From Volutella citrinella (Eukaryota > Ascomycota > Sordariomycetes > Hypocreales > Nectriaceae), in contig JAWZSP010000006.1 of NCBI GenBank assembly GCA_034401135.1, forward strand, positions 372,001-436,000: 64,000 nucleotides of DNA, written 5' to 3'. The notes beneath the pieces were generated by a model. It ran no database searches. It saw nothing but the letters and a program-made list of their open reading frames with translations, and was not told the origin of the DNA. The position numbers and the translations under genes were made by a program. Below are positions 21,576 through 31,895 of this stretch, in pieces (positions within the stretch are counted from its first letter, which is position 1; every line of letters starts with the position of its first letter).

Positions 21576-24500
21576 TTATGTTCCCTCGTAGAGGGAGTGC
21601 GGGTGTTGTTTGGGCTTCTTGTAGTCAGGGTTCCCGAGTGCGCATTTGAACTGGTCAATGCCAAAGTGCTTGATGGCCCAGCTGGCGGCCTTCTCGGGCT
21701 TGACGGTGAGCATCTGCTTGAAATTGCAGTGGCCCAAGTCGTCAAAAAGTTCAACCCGCTCTTGGACGAGGTCGGGACAGACGAGGAGGAGATGTCGGGC
21801 CGTCTGGAGCCCATATCCGCACGGGCACTGGCCCGAAAAGATCTGCGACGCCGTGTTAGTTGTATCCAGTAGTCTTGGGGTAGTGGACCGCCTTACTGTG
21901 TCCGAGCCCGCTCTTATAGAAAAGAGATAGGAGGCGAGCCCAATGACGCCCGTCCTGCATTGGAGCAGAATGGTGCTCTGCGCGCGCGTCAGACCTTTAT
22001 AGAGGTTCCTTGCGGTTCCCCAATCTGTTTCGAGAGAGACGGGAGTCTCCCTGCAATACTTGGGCTGGTTGATGCACTGCCGGCGGTAGGTGTCCCACTT
22101 GGCTGACATGACTTCGAATGCCTCCTCACGAGCACGTTTCGAGATCCTTTCTCTTCGTTGTTTTCGGTTATCCCAGGCGGACTGCTCCTCGATGCTAGCG
22201 TTTGGGCCTGGTTGAACAGATTGGTGTAGGCGAGTCGCTTCGTCAGCGAGGATCTCGTAAGGATGCTCGCTCATCATCGACTCACAGGCCGCCGGAGCCC
22301 GCCGTGCCCTGAGGTCCTCGAGCTCCTGCCACGCGGCTGAGCCAATGGCACCGGCACGCTGAGTCAATGCCAGACGGTTCAGGAGGACTTCAATGCTCTC
22401 TATGTGGAGCTCCTTCTGTAGCATCGTGTGCGATGTACCATGCATGGCGCCCGCCACCCTCCTGAGGCAGTAGTATTGCAACATCTCAAGACTCTTCATG
22501 TCGGCATTCGTAATGCCCCACTTGATGTGCCGCCCACGAACAAACCAGGCACCGCATCCATATGCAATGATAGGCAGGATCTTTGTCGTGTAGAGTTGCC
22601 GCAGGTTGTGAAGCGGCGCGCCTCCTATAGAGTGCGCGATTCGGTTGACGTACCGCATCACGTTGTAGGCCTTTTTACAAATCTAGAAAGTTGGATCATT
22701 AGCCATGGTACATGTATGAAACGTAGACTTTGTCTTGCCTTGGCGATATGCGTTTTCCATCGCAGTTGGCGGTCCACATAAACCCCCAGGATGCGAATGT
22801 AGCGCTTTCGTGCTTTCTGCAGGAGGCCAGGGATGCGAGGCATCCCTTTGAAAACACGTCCCCGCGCCCACGGCGACCTGAAGTGCATGACGGCGTGCTT
22901 GTCGGTTGCAAAGGTAACACTGTTGGGGCCTGCCCAGCCCAGGAGGACCTTGTGGAGGACTTCCAGCACCCTGCAGTTGATCTCGTAGCTGGGGGATGTG
23001 ACAACCAGGTAGTGATCGTCGGCGTAGCCGAATTGGAATGTCTCGGCCACCTCCCGGAATGGTAGCTCGCCTTCAAAGGCTTCCAGTAGTCCGGCGATGA
23101 AGAAGATGAAGAGGATCGGAGACAGCGGGCTTCCCTGGGGAACTCCAGTGTTGACCCAATAGCGGCACGATTTGTGTCCAGGCATGTCCAGAATGGTGCT
23201 CCTGTCTGAGAGAAACGAGTGGACTAACTGCACAATCCAGTATGGTATGCCTTTGAGGGATACAAGGATGCGCAATAGGACATCGCGCGGTATGCGATCG
23301 AAGGCTCCCTTGACATCGACGCTCAAGACGCTCGTTACTCGGCGTCTCTTGCATATCTGGCCCGTTTCCTCGCTCTTGACCTTGTCCCGGGTGTACCAAC
23401 CCCGATAGACGATGTTGACCAGATATTGGACTGCATTGACGGTTGACTTGCCCTCGCAGCCAAATTGGCGGGGGGGGATGAGCTTGTACCGCGCCGCCAG
23501 CTTCTTCAGCCTGTCGGCAACCACTCTCTCGAGGATCTTGCCCAGGCATGACAGCAGTGCCACGGGGCGCCAGCTTTTCGGGTGGGCGTATGTTTTCTTG
23601 CCGGGCTTCCGAAGCATTACAGTCGTCGCGTGGCGGAAATGGATCGGGTGGTAGGGGAGCCGGAGACAGGCCTGGACGGCATGGTGGACGTAGGCCAGCG
23701 ATGTCCCCAACGACTGCTTGAAAGCCTCATTGCCGACGCCATCGGGAATAGCGGACCTTCCAGATGGTAGATTCCTGATGACAAGTTCCACGTCTTCTTG
23801 TGTGACATCCTGTGAGGCCTCGCGGACTCCCTCTTCTGAGTCCTGCTGCGAGTCTTGATGGACTTGTTGGTCCGACTCGACCGACTCGCCGCCTCCCGGG
23901 GGTTCTGGGGGCCCTGGGAGAGGAATAGGAGGGGGCCGGCTCCCCGTCGCCTCACCAAAATCTGGCCAGATGGCCTCCATGATGCAGCGTGCCTTTGCAG
24001 CACCAGTTCTGTACACGACGTTGTCGACCTTGAACTCGGGCATCCCGGCTGGCTCGCGAGGCTGACACCACCTGGACGCTTTTTTAGCCAGCTTGTGGAT
24101 CCCGCCTCTGGACTTGGCCTGAGTGGAAACAAACTTGCGGAACATGGTCGTCTTGTGCTGGCGGATGAGCCTGTCGGTGATGGTCCTCTGCGCCTCCCAA
24201 CGCATCTGGCCCCGCGAGTCTCCGGGACACCTCTCGAATTGGGCCAGCGCCCTCTTCTCTCTGTCCAGCTGGTCTTGTATGTAAGGACCGAGGGCCTTTG
24301 CCACGGGGGTGTCGCCCCCCTTGGCAACAACTTGTCGCTCAATGACGCCGTGCAGTGCCTGCAGCATGTCCAAGACGTAGGTGTCGACCTTTGCCGGGGT
24401 ATCAAGGAGAGGCAGGCCCAGTGGGCCCAGCACGGCCTTGACCTCGTCATTGAATCTCTCCTTGGCCTTCTTCGAGCGCTTCCATCTGTACCTCTTGCCA

Positions 24501-25464
24501 AACTTCCTGTTGGCGGTGAGCTGGAGCGACAGCTGAAGCACGCGGTGATCCGTTTCGAAGCCTCGGACATGCACCACTCTGTAGGGTTGGGCACGGAATG
24601 CCAGCTCTTTGCTGGCAAAACAGAGGTCGATTGTGGAGCAATATTGACCAGTACACTCAGTCGAGCGCGAGTAGGTGATGGCGCCAGGGACGTTCAGACA
24701 CTTCATTCCAGCGACGCCGGTCGCTTGTGCCAGCCTCTCCGCCTGTGATGAGATAGTCTCGACTTTCTCGCCTCCCCAGAGAGGGTGGTGTAGGTTGAAG
24801 TCTCCCAGCAAAAGGTCACCACCATGGCCCATACAAGCTTGGGATAGTACGTCCATGTCAAGGCTCAATTGTCGGTTGTAGACGTTATGGATGTTGATCA
24901 GGCCAATGTTGGTTTTGAGGCAGAGCGATGCGACCATGTTTCCGCACCCGTCCTGTAAAGTGACGTTCCAGTCTTCGAGTGGTATCGAGTCTCTCACGTA
25001 GAAGGCCACCGCTCCCACCAGTAGGCCTTCATCAATGGCCTTGAATTGCTCGGCTTCCTGTTGCAGTTCTCGGTCCGTTTTTCTTCGTGGCGCCTGCTCT
25101 GCTGGCGCCTGAACAGCTTCGGGTTGGGGCTTCTTGTCTTGGCGATACCAAATGTTGTAACCGGTCGTTGATTTGTAGGCCAAATCCTGGGGAGGGTCTT
25201 GGATTGCGATGATAGCCCATGGCCTTTGCATGCTAGCCATGTACTGGACAAGCAGCTTCAGTCGCTCGCCACTCTGTTTAAGATTGACTTGCGAGATGAT
25301 GAGCTCCTCGTCCGCCGTGTCCTGCTGACTCACTGATTAGCATACTGGCACTGTGAATAAGGTATGGATGGCTCTATCTCTGCACGAACCTGGTCTGTCT
25401 GCTTCCTTACATGCTTTCTGGCAGGGGGACGCTTTCTTGAGCATGTGCTGTGAGGGGGTGCCAT
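21576..25464 (-). CDS. LINE-type endonuclease-reverse transcriptase with two introns
   Basis: Three exons are inferred: 25464-25411, 25321-22739 and 22682-21576, giving 1,247 residues with no stop. The N-terminal third is an APE-like endonuclease (GDLLLGDFNLHHPLWGG, STIDLCFAS, ETDHRVL). The middle is a reverse transcriptase with LSVDVKGAFDRIPRD, GVPQGSPLSPILFIFF and catalytic FGYADDHY. The end has a LINE-type CPCGYGLQTARHLLLVC knuckle. No RNase H domain is visible. The first intron (89 nt, GTAAGG, TGCTAATC, CAG) supplies an ATG exon; without it the main frame has only GTG directly after a stop. The second is a 56-nt GC-AG intron (AAG|GCAAG, branch GGCTAAT) whose removal restores RWKTHIAKICKKAYNVMRYV. 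Catalytic residues are intact. It is divergent from the zinc-knuckle gene at 27490. No gag-like ORF1 precedes it on its own strand. Confidence 0.82.
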
Positions 25465-25709
25465 CTCGATGGTGGACGCAACGGAAAGGTCTGGCCATTG
25501 GAGCCCAGCGGGCACCAGGCAGGGGATTTGCGAAAAGATAGCTGGAGGGGAAAGGCTTGATGTGGTACGGGAGAGAAAAGAGGGGATGAAAGGGTGCTGT
25601 AGAGAAAAGAAGGTTTGAGGTGGTGCTGACGCTTGCCGTGTTGCAATGGGGGTGCCGATGCTGGGCATTTAGAAGATGAAGGAGCGGAAGCAGAACCTTT
25701 GTACTTTTT

Positions 25710-25854
25710 GGCTGATTCTGGCTGGTCTGGCTGATTGTGATCTGGCTGGTCTGGCTGGTCGTGATCTAGCTGGTCTGCTGATTCTGATCTGGCTGGTCTG
25801 GCTGATTGTGATCCGGCTGGTCTGGCTGATTCTGGTCTGGCTGGTCTGGCTGAT
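25710..25854. repeat. 24-bp minisatellite
   Basis: About six imperfect copies of a 24-bp unit close to GATTGTGATCTGGCTGGTCT plus GGCT lie between the divergent RT and gag-like genes. Because 24 is a multiple of three, all frames across it stay open and produce repetitive peptides, so the open frames here are not evidence of a gene. Related short motifs (GATCGTGGCTGGTC near 26565; GATCTGGCCGATTCC near 27030) occur further right in the same spacer. Confidence 0.85.
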
Positions 25855-25859
25855 ACAGA

Positions 25860-27084
25860 CCCCGGGAACCAGAGTTCCAAAACGGTACAAGTTTGACACA
25901 GCCTATGGTTGCTTTTGTCTGTTGAGCTCCAGTAAGAATCCACTGCACCACGACTATCGCCACTCGTACAACATCAAGACCCACCGATCGACAACTCTGA
26001 TTCCTGAGGCCTGTAGTCAACTATACCTTTGTCAATATTACTCTGCTTAGCGCCGTCTCATGGCTGTGTTTAGCCTATTTCAGACAGGCTCGAAGTCATC
26101 TGTGATATCGCCGAGGTACATAGATTTACTCCTAACCTTAGCCTAAAAGCCAGGTAGCTCTGTTTTTGCTTTTGGTTCATCAACAACTCAACCTTCTAAT
26201 CTACAACGCGCTTGCACTCTCGTAAGCCTCACTCTCGTAAGCTCCGCTTCTAAAAAGGAAGCATGACTGTAACACAACAAACGCCACGCCCTATCCACGC
26301 AGCCTGCTGCAAGCTCTGCAAGCCAATTAAGGCCTCTGAGCTTACGCAGCGATATCCTCAGGCCAGGGCGCAAGCAATGTGCGTGGGTGCAGGAGTCACC
26401 CTCACTCTCAGCCCTTTTTTCTCCTCGCTCGAATTCCAGGTAGGCAGGGAAGGAATTGGATGGGTACTGGCCATGGATGGACAAACACAGTCTGATACGG
26501 CGCTAAGCACTGCCATATTGATGAACCCAGGTTGTGGCTGACTAGACCCTGTCAATGTGACTGATCGTGGCTGGTCAAGCCGGACTCGGAGGTGGCCCAC
26601 GGTGTGTATGCACCGTGCTTGGGATCATTCCCACGGAGGGTAGGCAAGTTTTTGCAGACTGGACATAGGGTAAGTATCGAAAACAGCAGATTAATTAACT
26701 ATGTTGGATATAATCAGACGTGATTATATTCATATGTACTATGATATACTTGCTAAACCCAGTATCCTACCTAAAATTGACAAGTTATTATAGAAACTTG
26801 ACAAAATTCACTCATCTTTGCAGTTCCAGTCCCTTTACGTAGAGCCATCCCACTCAGATCACAACCGGAGGGGCCTGAGCGAATTTGTCGAGTTTCTAAT
26901 TACTGGAGTCAGTTCAAGTCAACCCGGCACCCTGCTACCCGGCCCATGTCTTCTCAGTTCACCTTAGGGGGGCGGGCGGCTTGAGTTGCATTGTGTGACG
27001 CGTTGGGTCTAGCCGATCCAACTCGATCCCCTGATCTGGCCGATTCCGGTTGATCCAGCGACTCAGTGCGGCGAAGCGGGTTGA
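25860..27084. other. Spacer between divergent RT and gag-like genes
   Basis: Mostly AT-rich with scattered short copies of the neighbouring GGCTG-type motif. A plus-strand frame at 26263-26541 with a CKLCKPIK segment has no family resemblance and is not called. No target-site duplication was obvious by eye. Confidence 0.35.
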
Positions 27085-27292
27085 CTGAAATTAATACGGA
27101 GTGGAGTGGCAATTTTTTTTTTTGGCTGCATAGCATTGGACCCAAAAGGGACGCTGAAAGTCAGATGCCTGGCGGAAATCAAGTGGCGGCTGAAAATAAT
27201 ACGCATTGGAGGGCTTTTCTTTTATTGGCTGTATGGCATTGGGTTCAAAGGGACGACGAAGATCAGAGGCCTGGCGGAAATCAAATGGCAGC
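27085..27292 (+). repeat. Tandem duplication, about 105-bp unit
   Basis: Two adjacent imperfect copies (27085-27189 and 27190-27292). Both begin CTGAAA(T/A)TAATACG, include GGCTG(C/T)AT(A/G)GCATTGG, and end CCTGGCGGAAATCAA(G/A)TGGC. They lie 70-270 bp upstream of a TATA-like element and 200-400 bp upstream of the gag-like gene. Tandem monomers upstream of ORF1 are a known promoter form in some LINE families, so these could be promoter monomers (inference). Confidence 0.8.
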
Positions 27293-27356
27293 GCCCATGA
27301 CATGCTACCAACGTGACACTCAGCGCGTTTTCCAATCACCTGGATTCGATTGTGAG

Positions 27357-27368
27357 TATTTATATCAC
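27357..27368 (+). promoter_or_regulatory. TATA-like element of gag-like gene
   Basis: TATTTATATCAC lies about 125 bp before the ATG at 27490 and is followed by a pyrimidine/CAAC-rich leader typical of fungal 5' UTRs. It suggests a conventional Pol II promoter rather than an internal LINE promoter. Confidence 0.45.
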
Positions 27369-27489
27369 CCAGAGACCCTCTATGTCGACTTCAACCAACT
27401 CACACATTCTTCAAGTTCTTCCTGCTGCCTATTAGCACCCTTTTATTATCCAGCCAACCTGTACGTGCATCAAATCATTCAGAGTCACC

Positions 27490-29197
27490 ATGTCGACCCC
27501 AAACGCTCCTCCTGCCTTCCGCCACATCGACAACCTCGTCCGTCAGTATGAGGCCAACCTCACTCCAGGGTTCGTAGCCGAGCTTTATCGTGCGATTGCC
27601 TTGGAGTTTCGTGATGGCACTACTGCATCCCACGAAGAGAGACATGAACCACCCACGACGGCAGATCCTGACACCAACCAAATCAAAGTTTCCCTCAAGG
27701 AGAGAAGGGATATTGAAAGGATCAAGTCGATGAGTTGGACAGTCGCGAGGCGACTGTTTCGCGACGCAGGCTCTCCGTGGACCGCCATTGCGGGAATGGT
27801 GCTGGCCGGAAATATCGTCACCCTCTGGGTTCGAGACGATGTTGCTGAAAAGAATGTACGAAAATCAGGCAGTGAGTTGACTGCCATCCTTGGGATTTCT
27901 CTGCTATGTCGAGTTCTTCCAGAAGAGTACTTGGTTGAAGTCTATGGCTTCGACGACACCAACCTCAAGAAGCGCCCCGGGTCCCTCCATGATCGCATCC
28001 CCGAGTGGTCCGAAGCGAATGACGTTCACATCCATTCGGCTTTCTGGATGTCGAAAAAACTCGTTTGGCATCTCGTATCCCGAACTGAGGCGCGTGCGAT
28101 CTGCGCGAGGGCTGTTTTCGTTGACGGACAGAAGGCGAAAGCACGGTAAGTTCAGTTTCTTCGATTTCGACTCTTAGTTGCGTAAGCGATGCTAATTTAT
28201 TCTCTGAAGACCTTTTAACCGAAAGGCGAGGGCAATGTTTTGCTACAACTGCAATGCGCCAGGGCACCAACAGCCCAGTTGCACCGCAGCCCGCCGTTGC
28301 GGCCTCTGTGCCGGGCCACACGCTAGCAGGGAGTGCGTGACCCTTGAGGGCAGTCCACGAACCTGCCCGAATTGTGGCGGCAACCATGCGGCTTGGGATC
28401 AAGCTTGCAACTTCCCTGCCACGGTCGAAATGCGCGAAAAATGTCGAAATGCACCAGAAATGGCGTGGGCACGAGGACTGGAATTGCAGGAAACGTTTGC
28501 CCGAATCGACCTGCCGTCAATGATTGCTCCCCCACAAGCTCCGTCCACGAGTTCTAGCCAGCCGGCGAAGAAGCCCAGAGGCAAATCGGTCAACGTTGTC
28601 TCCAAGGCCAAGGCCCGCTCATCGAGCGCTGGGACACGGCAGAATCAGAAATCCCCAACACGCTCTTCGACGCAAGAATCTTTAGACAGGCCCGAGAAGC
28701 GACAGGCCAAGGTCGATTCGTGGCTGACCGCTCCCAACAAAAAACGACAAGTAGTTCAACCCACCACGCCATCCAGCTCACAGGACAGCCTGGCAAGCGG
28801 ATCCTCTCTATTCGATTCTCCCAGCAGCCTCGCAACACTCCAGAGTATCTGCGGTGAGAGTGAGTCGAACTCGGCAACCATGAATGAGACAAGCTCAACA
28901 TCCATGGATGGAACGTCTCAGGATGGCAGCCAAAACCCGGAAGAGAGTCAGAGTGGGGGAGATCCAGCTTCACCCCTGGAACCACACGCCGACGCAAACC
29001 TGCAAAGCACTCGCACTCACAGCCCTCCGACCATTCTCCCCAGTCTCGCTTCCAATTCGCGGCAGTCGGTTGCTGCAGGGGGCCCTGCATTCCGCTTCGT
29101 CAGGAAATCTGCCCTGAAGCGGAAGGCGCAGTTTTGGACGCCACCAAGCAGTGCCCGGAGGGGGCGAAGCAATGGTCTGGCCAAACGACACTCCTGA
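27490..29197 (+). CDS. LINE ORF1 / gag-like zinc-knuckle protein with one intron
   Basis: Exons 27490-28145 and 28210-29197 give 547 residues. The intron (64 nt, GTAAGT, TGCTAATT, AAG) joins KAR to PFNRKARAMF in frame. Directly after the join come three zinc knuckles: CYNCNAPGHQQPSC (C-x2-C-x4-H-x4-C), CGLCAGPHASREC and CPNCGGNHAAWDQAC. This trio, preceded by an RNA-binding-like region (VARRLFRDAGSPW, GNIVTLWVRDD), is the signature of LINE ORF1 proteins, which bind element RNA. The last 250 residues are Ser/Pro/Gln-rich and disordered, ending in basic residues. There is no ORF2 downstream; the sequence goes to an A-rich tract and then a HET gene. It points away from the RT gene at 21576-25464. 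Confidence 0.82.
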
Positions 29198-29250
29198 GGC
29201 GCCACCTCTGCATGTATAAATAGTGCGACTTTCATATGTGTGATGCAACT

Positions 29251-29278
29251 GAAAACAAAAAAATTAAAATAAAAAAAG
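29251..29278 (+). repeat. A-rich tract after gag-like gene
   Basis: Runs of A interrupted by C/T (AAAACAAAAAAATTAAAAT type) begin about 55 bp after the gag-like stop codon. It could be a decayed poly(A) tail of a retrotransposed copy or a simple low-complexity 3' region. Confidence 0.6.
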
Positions 29279-29875
29279 TTATGGTGGCGGTAGGGGGCAC
29301 ATTCGGGCGGGGGAGTAGGGGCACCCTGTGGTCGGCCTACTTGAAGGGGTTTTCTACTGCTCGGTCAATTGAATAACACGCTCTTTTTCTTTCACTGGTC
29401 GCGGCTTTTCTTTCTGGTACTACAGTGTTCTTATTATAAATGTACCGCCAATTATTGCTGTCTTCAACCCCAAGCGACGCCTCATCAGTGGGCTCATAAC
29501 CTCATCCACCCTGTGGGTGACTATTTTTAGAAGATGTGGGCACTGTGGTCAGTGCTGACGAGAACTCCACATTACTACTAGTACTTAGTAGGAAGAAGTA
29601 TATGCTTAAAGAAAAGCATTCACGAATCCTCGCATGTAAATAAATAAGGCAAGGGTGAGAGAACTAGCATAGAATACCACCCGTATTTTTCTTAAAAATA
29701 AGCGGAGCCCATTGTAGGAATAAACAGCCAGCGTGAGTCCTAACGAGGTGGCCCAGTTTGACCAGGAGGTCTAGGGTATGTGTTGTCTGTCTGAGTATCG
29801 CCTGACGTGTCGGACCCGACCTAAAACCGCGCTGCATTCCTCGCTCACAGCTTGCATCGCAGGATCCGCGGAAGC
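29279..29875. other. Intergenic, no gene seen
   Basis: About 600 bp between the gag-like and HET genes. It is AT-rich in the middle, with no supportable coding. Confidence 0.35.
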
Positions 29876-31829
29876 ATGCATCTGTGCCTCGGCCACCTGC
29901 TCACCGGGCAAGGGACTCGACTACTCGCGACAGGCCGGGCCATCTCCCGTCGACGCCCTCGTCCCCATGCCCGCCAAGTCGACCATCCCCGTCGATTCCG
30001 CGCGTCCCTGGCCTCGCCGACGCCAGCCCAGCCCGACTTCAGCATCAAACGGCCCCGCAAGGCCCCGCCACGCTCCTCGTACTGCTACAAGGCACTGCCG
30101 GGCCCCAGGTTCACGCGCATCGCCGTGCTCGACCCGGCCGACGCCTTTGACGCGCCGCTGCGGCTGACGCTGAGACGCGTCTCGCTCCAGAGTCTCGCAC
30201 GCGTCCGCTATGAGGCGCTGTCTTACGTGTGGGGCCCAGTCGCGGGGGATCGGCGCGTCTACTGCGACGGCAAGATGCTCCATGTCACGCCAAACTGCGA
30301 GTCGGCCCTGCGCCATCTCCGCCTCAAGACGGGCCACCGCACGCTCTGGATCGACGCCCTGTGCATCGACCAGAGCTCCAATGCCGAGAGGAGCAGGCAG
30401 GTCCCGCTGATGGGGGCCATCTACGAGTCGGCGTCGAGGGTCGTCATCTGGCTGGGGCCCGGCACCAGCGAGATCGCCGCCGTGTTCCGGCGAGCCACGG
30501 TCCTGAACCCCTTCATCTCGTCCCCTCTGTTTATCCTCCGGTCTTTTGGCCCCAGGGTTGGCCACGAGGCTTGGAAATGGAACCTGCTCTACTCTGTGAC
30601 GAATTGGCTCTGGCACAGCTGCTGTAAGTTCTGTCAGCTTCTGCTCTTGTTTTGACGACTCGTTTCATCGTGTCCGCTGACCAGAACCAGACCCAGGAAG
30701 CCTCGCAGATGCCGAAATCATGGCCAACATCAGCCGAAACGAGTGGTTCTCGCGCATGTGGACCATCCAGGAGCAGCTGCTCGCCACCGACTCCGTCCTG
30801 GTTGCCGGATATCACCAGTGTTCCTGGACGGCATTCTCGTCCTACTGGATGTGGAGCATCCGGGCCACCCACTCGCTGAAAAGCCAGTCGCTTCCTGCTT
30901 CCCTGCGCATCACCACCTGGGTTGCCTTCAAGAACACCGTCGTCGCCGCTCGACGCAGCCACGCCATGTCGCGGTCCCTGTTCGACATCTTCTCGGGCTT
31001 CGTCGAATGCGCGCGCACCAACAAGGCGCGAGACCCCAGGGACAAGGTCTACGCCTTCCTGCCGCTGATACAGAAGCTGGAACCCCGGGCCAAGCCGCTG
31101 CCTGTCAACTACTCGCTCTCCTACTCCCGCGTCTACCAAGACTTTGCGCGCTTCGCAATCCGTCTCTCCGGCACGCTCAAGTACCTCGAGAGTCTCCCGC
31201 CACTTGCGCGCAAGAGCTCGTTGCCGACGTGGGTCATGGATTTGCAGACTCCTGCCAAGTTTCCCATCAAGAGGTGGGCGGCCAGCCAGCTTGACTCGTG
31301 GGCCACAGGCGATAGCAAAGTAGATCTGCACCTGCTAGAGTTCTCAAAGTCGAGAGAGCTTCTGCTGCGGGGCGCCAGAATCTCCCACGTCAAGATGCTT
31401 TCGACGCCCGCACCGATGAAACCCAAACATCCCGGTGAGCTCAAACACTGGTTCTTCGGATGGATCCAGGAGGTGGGGAGGGCGGTCCAGCAAGGACAAC
31501 TCCCTTGGGCATATGCCTCTGTGGATGCAGGCTTCCAGGAGTTCATTGACGGCGTGATTCGGTTTGACCCATTCCTCGCCGGAAGCGTTTTATTCCTGAC
31601 GTCGTCGGGGCATGTTGGCGTCTCCAACTTCCCCCTCCAGCCCGGTGACCAGGTCGTTCTCCTTGCCGGCTGCTCCCTGCCCACAGTTCTGAGGCCATCA
31701 GAAACTCGGAAAGACAGGTTCTATTTCCTCGGTGTCTCCTTTGTCGCTGGCATCAGCCACGGCGAGGCATGGGTGTATCAGGGGAGCAACGACGATGCCA
31801 CAGAACTTGAAGTATTCACACTCATATAA
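29876..31829 (+). CDS. HET-domain (heterokaryon incompatibility) protein
   Basis: Exons 29876-30623 and 30691-31829 give 628 residues. The HET domain is clear: RYEALSYVWGP, then LWIDALCIDQSSNAERSRQV, MGAIYESASRVVIWLGP, and after the intron NEWFSRMWTIQEQLLATDSV. The later ARDPRDKVYAFLPLI motif is also standard. The acceptor at 30689-30690 was chosen because the one six bases earlier creates a TAA. The GC-rich first 100 residues are basic and of uncertain start. HET proteins trigger cell death on fusion with incompatible strains or act in defence-like signalling. No partner NLR or small switch gene was recognised beside it. Confidence 0.88.
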
Positions 31830-31895
31830 TACATTAATCTTCATCTAGTGTACATGCCGTCATGTCTAATGTCCGCTCGAAATGCCCGACGACCC

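Noticed and set aside
23855..24748. 297-residue open frame on the plus strand within the RT gene
   Set aside because: It is antisense to endonuclease/RT coding sequence, has no family features, and reflects GC-rich codon use.
25407..25943. 178-residue minus-strand open frame rich in Gln/Pro/Asp repeats
   Set aside because: Its repetitive half is translation of the 24-bp minisatellite; only the short ATG exon at 25464-25411 is used in the RT model.
26263..26541. 92-residue plus-strand frame with CKLCKPIK
   Set aside because: Only one CxxC, no partner ligands, no convincing splice structure; not enough to call a zinc-finger gene.
29921..31331. Long minus-strand open frames opposite the first HET gene
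   Set aside because: They are shadows of GC-rich HET coding sequence with no recognisable motifs.
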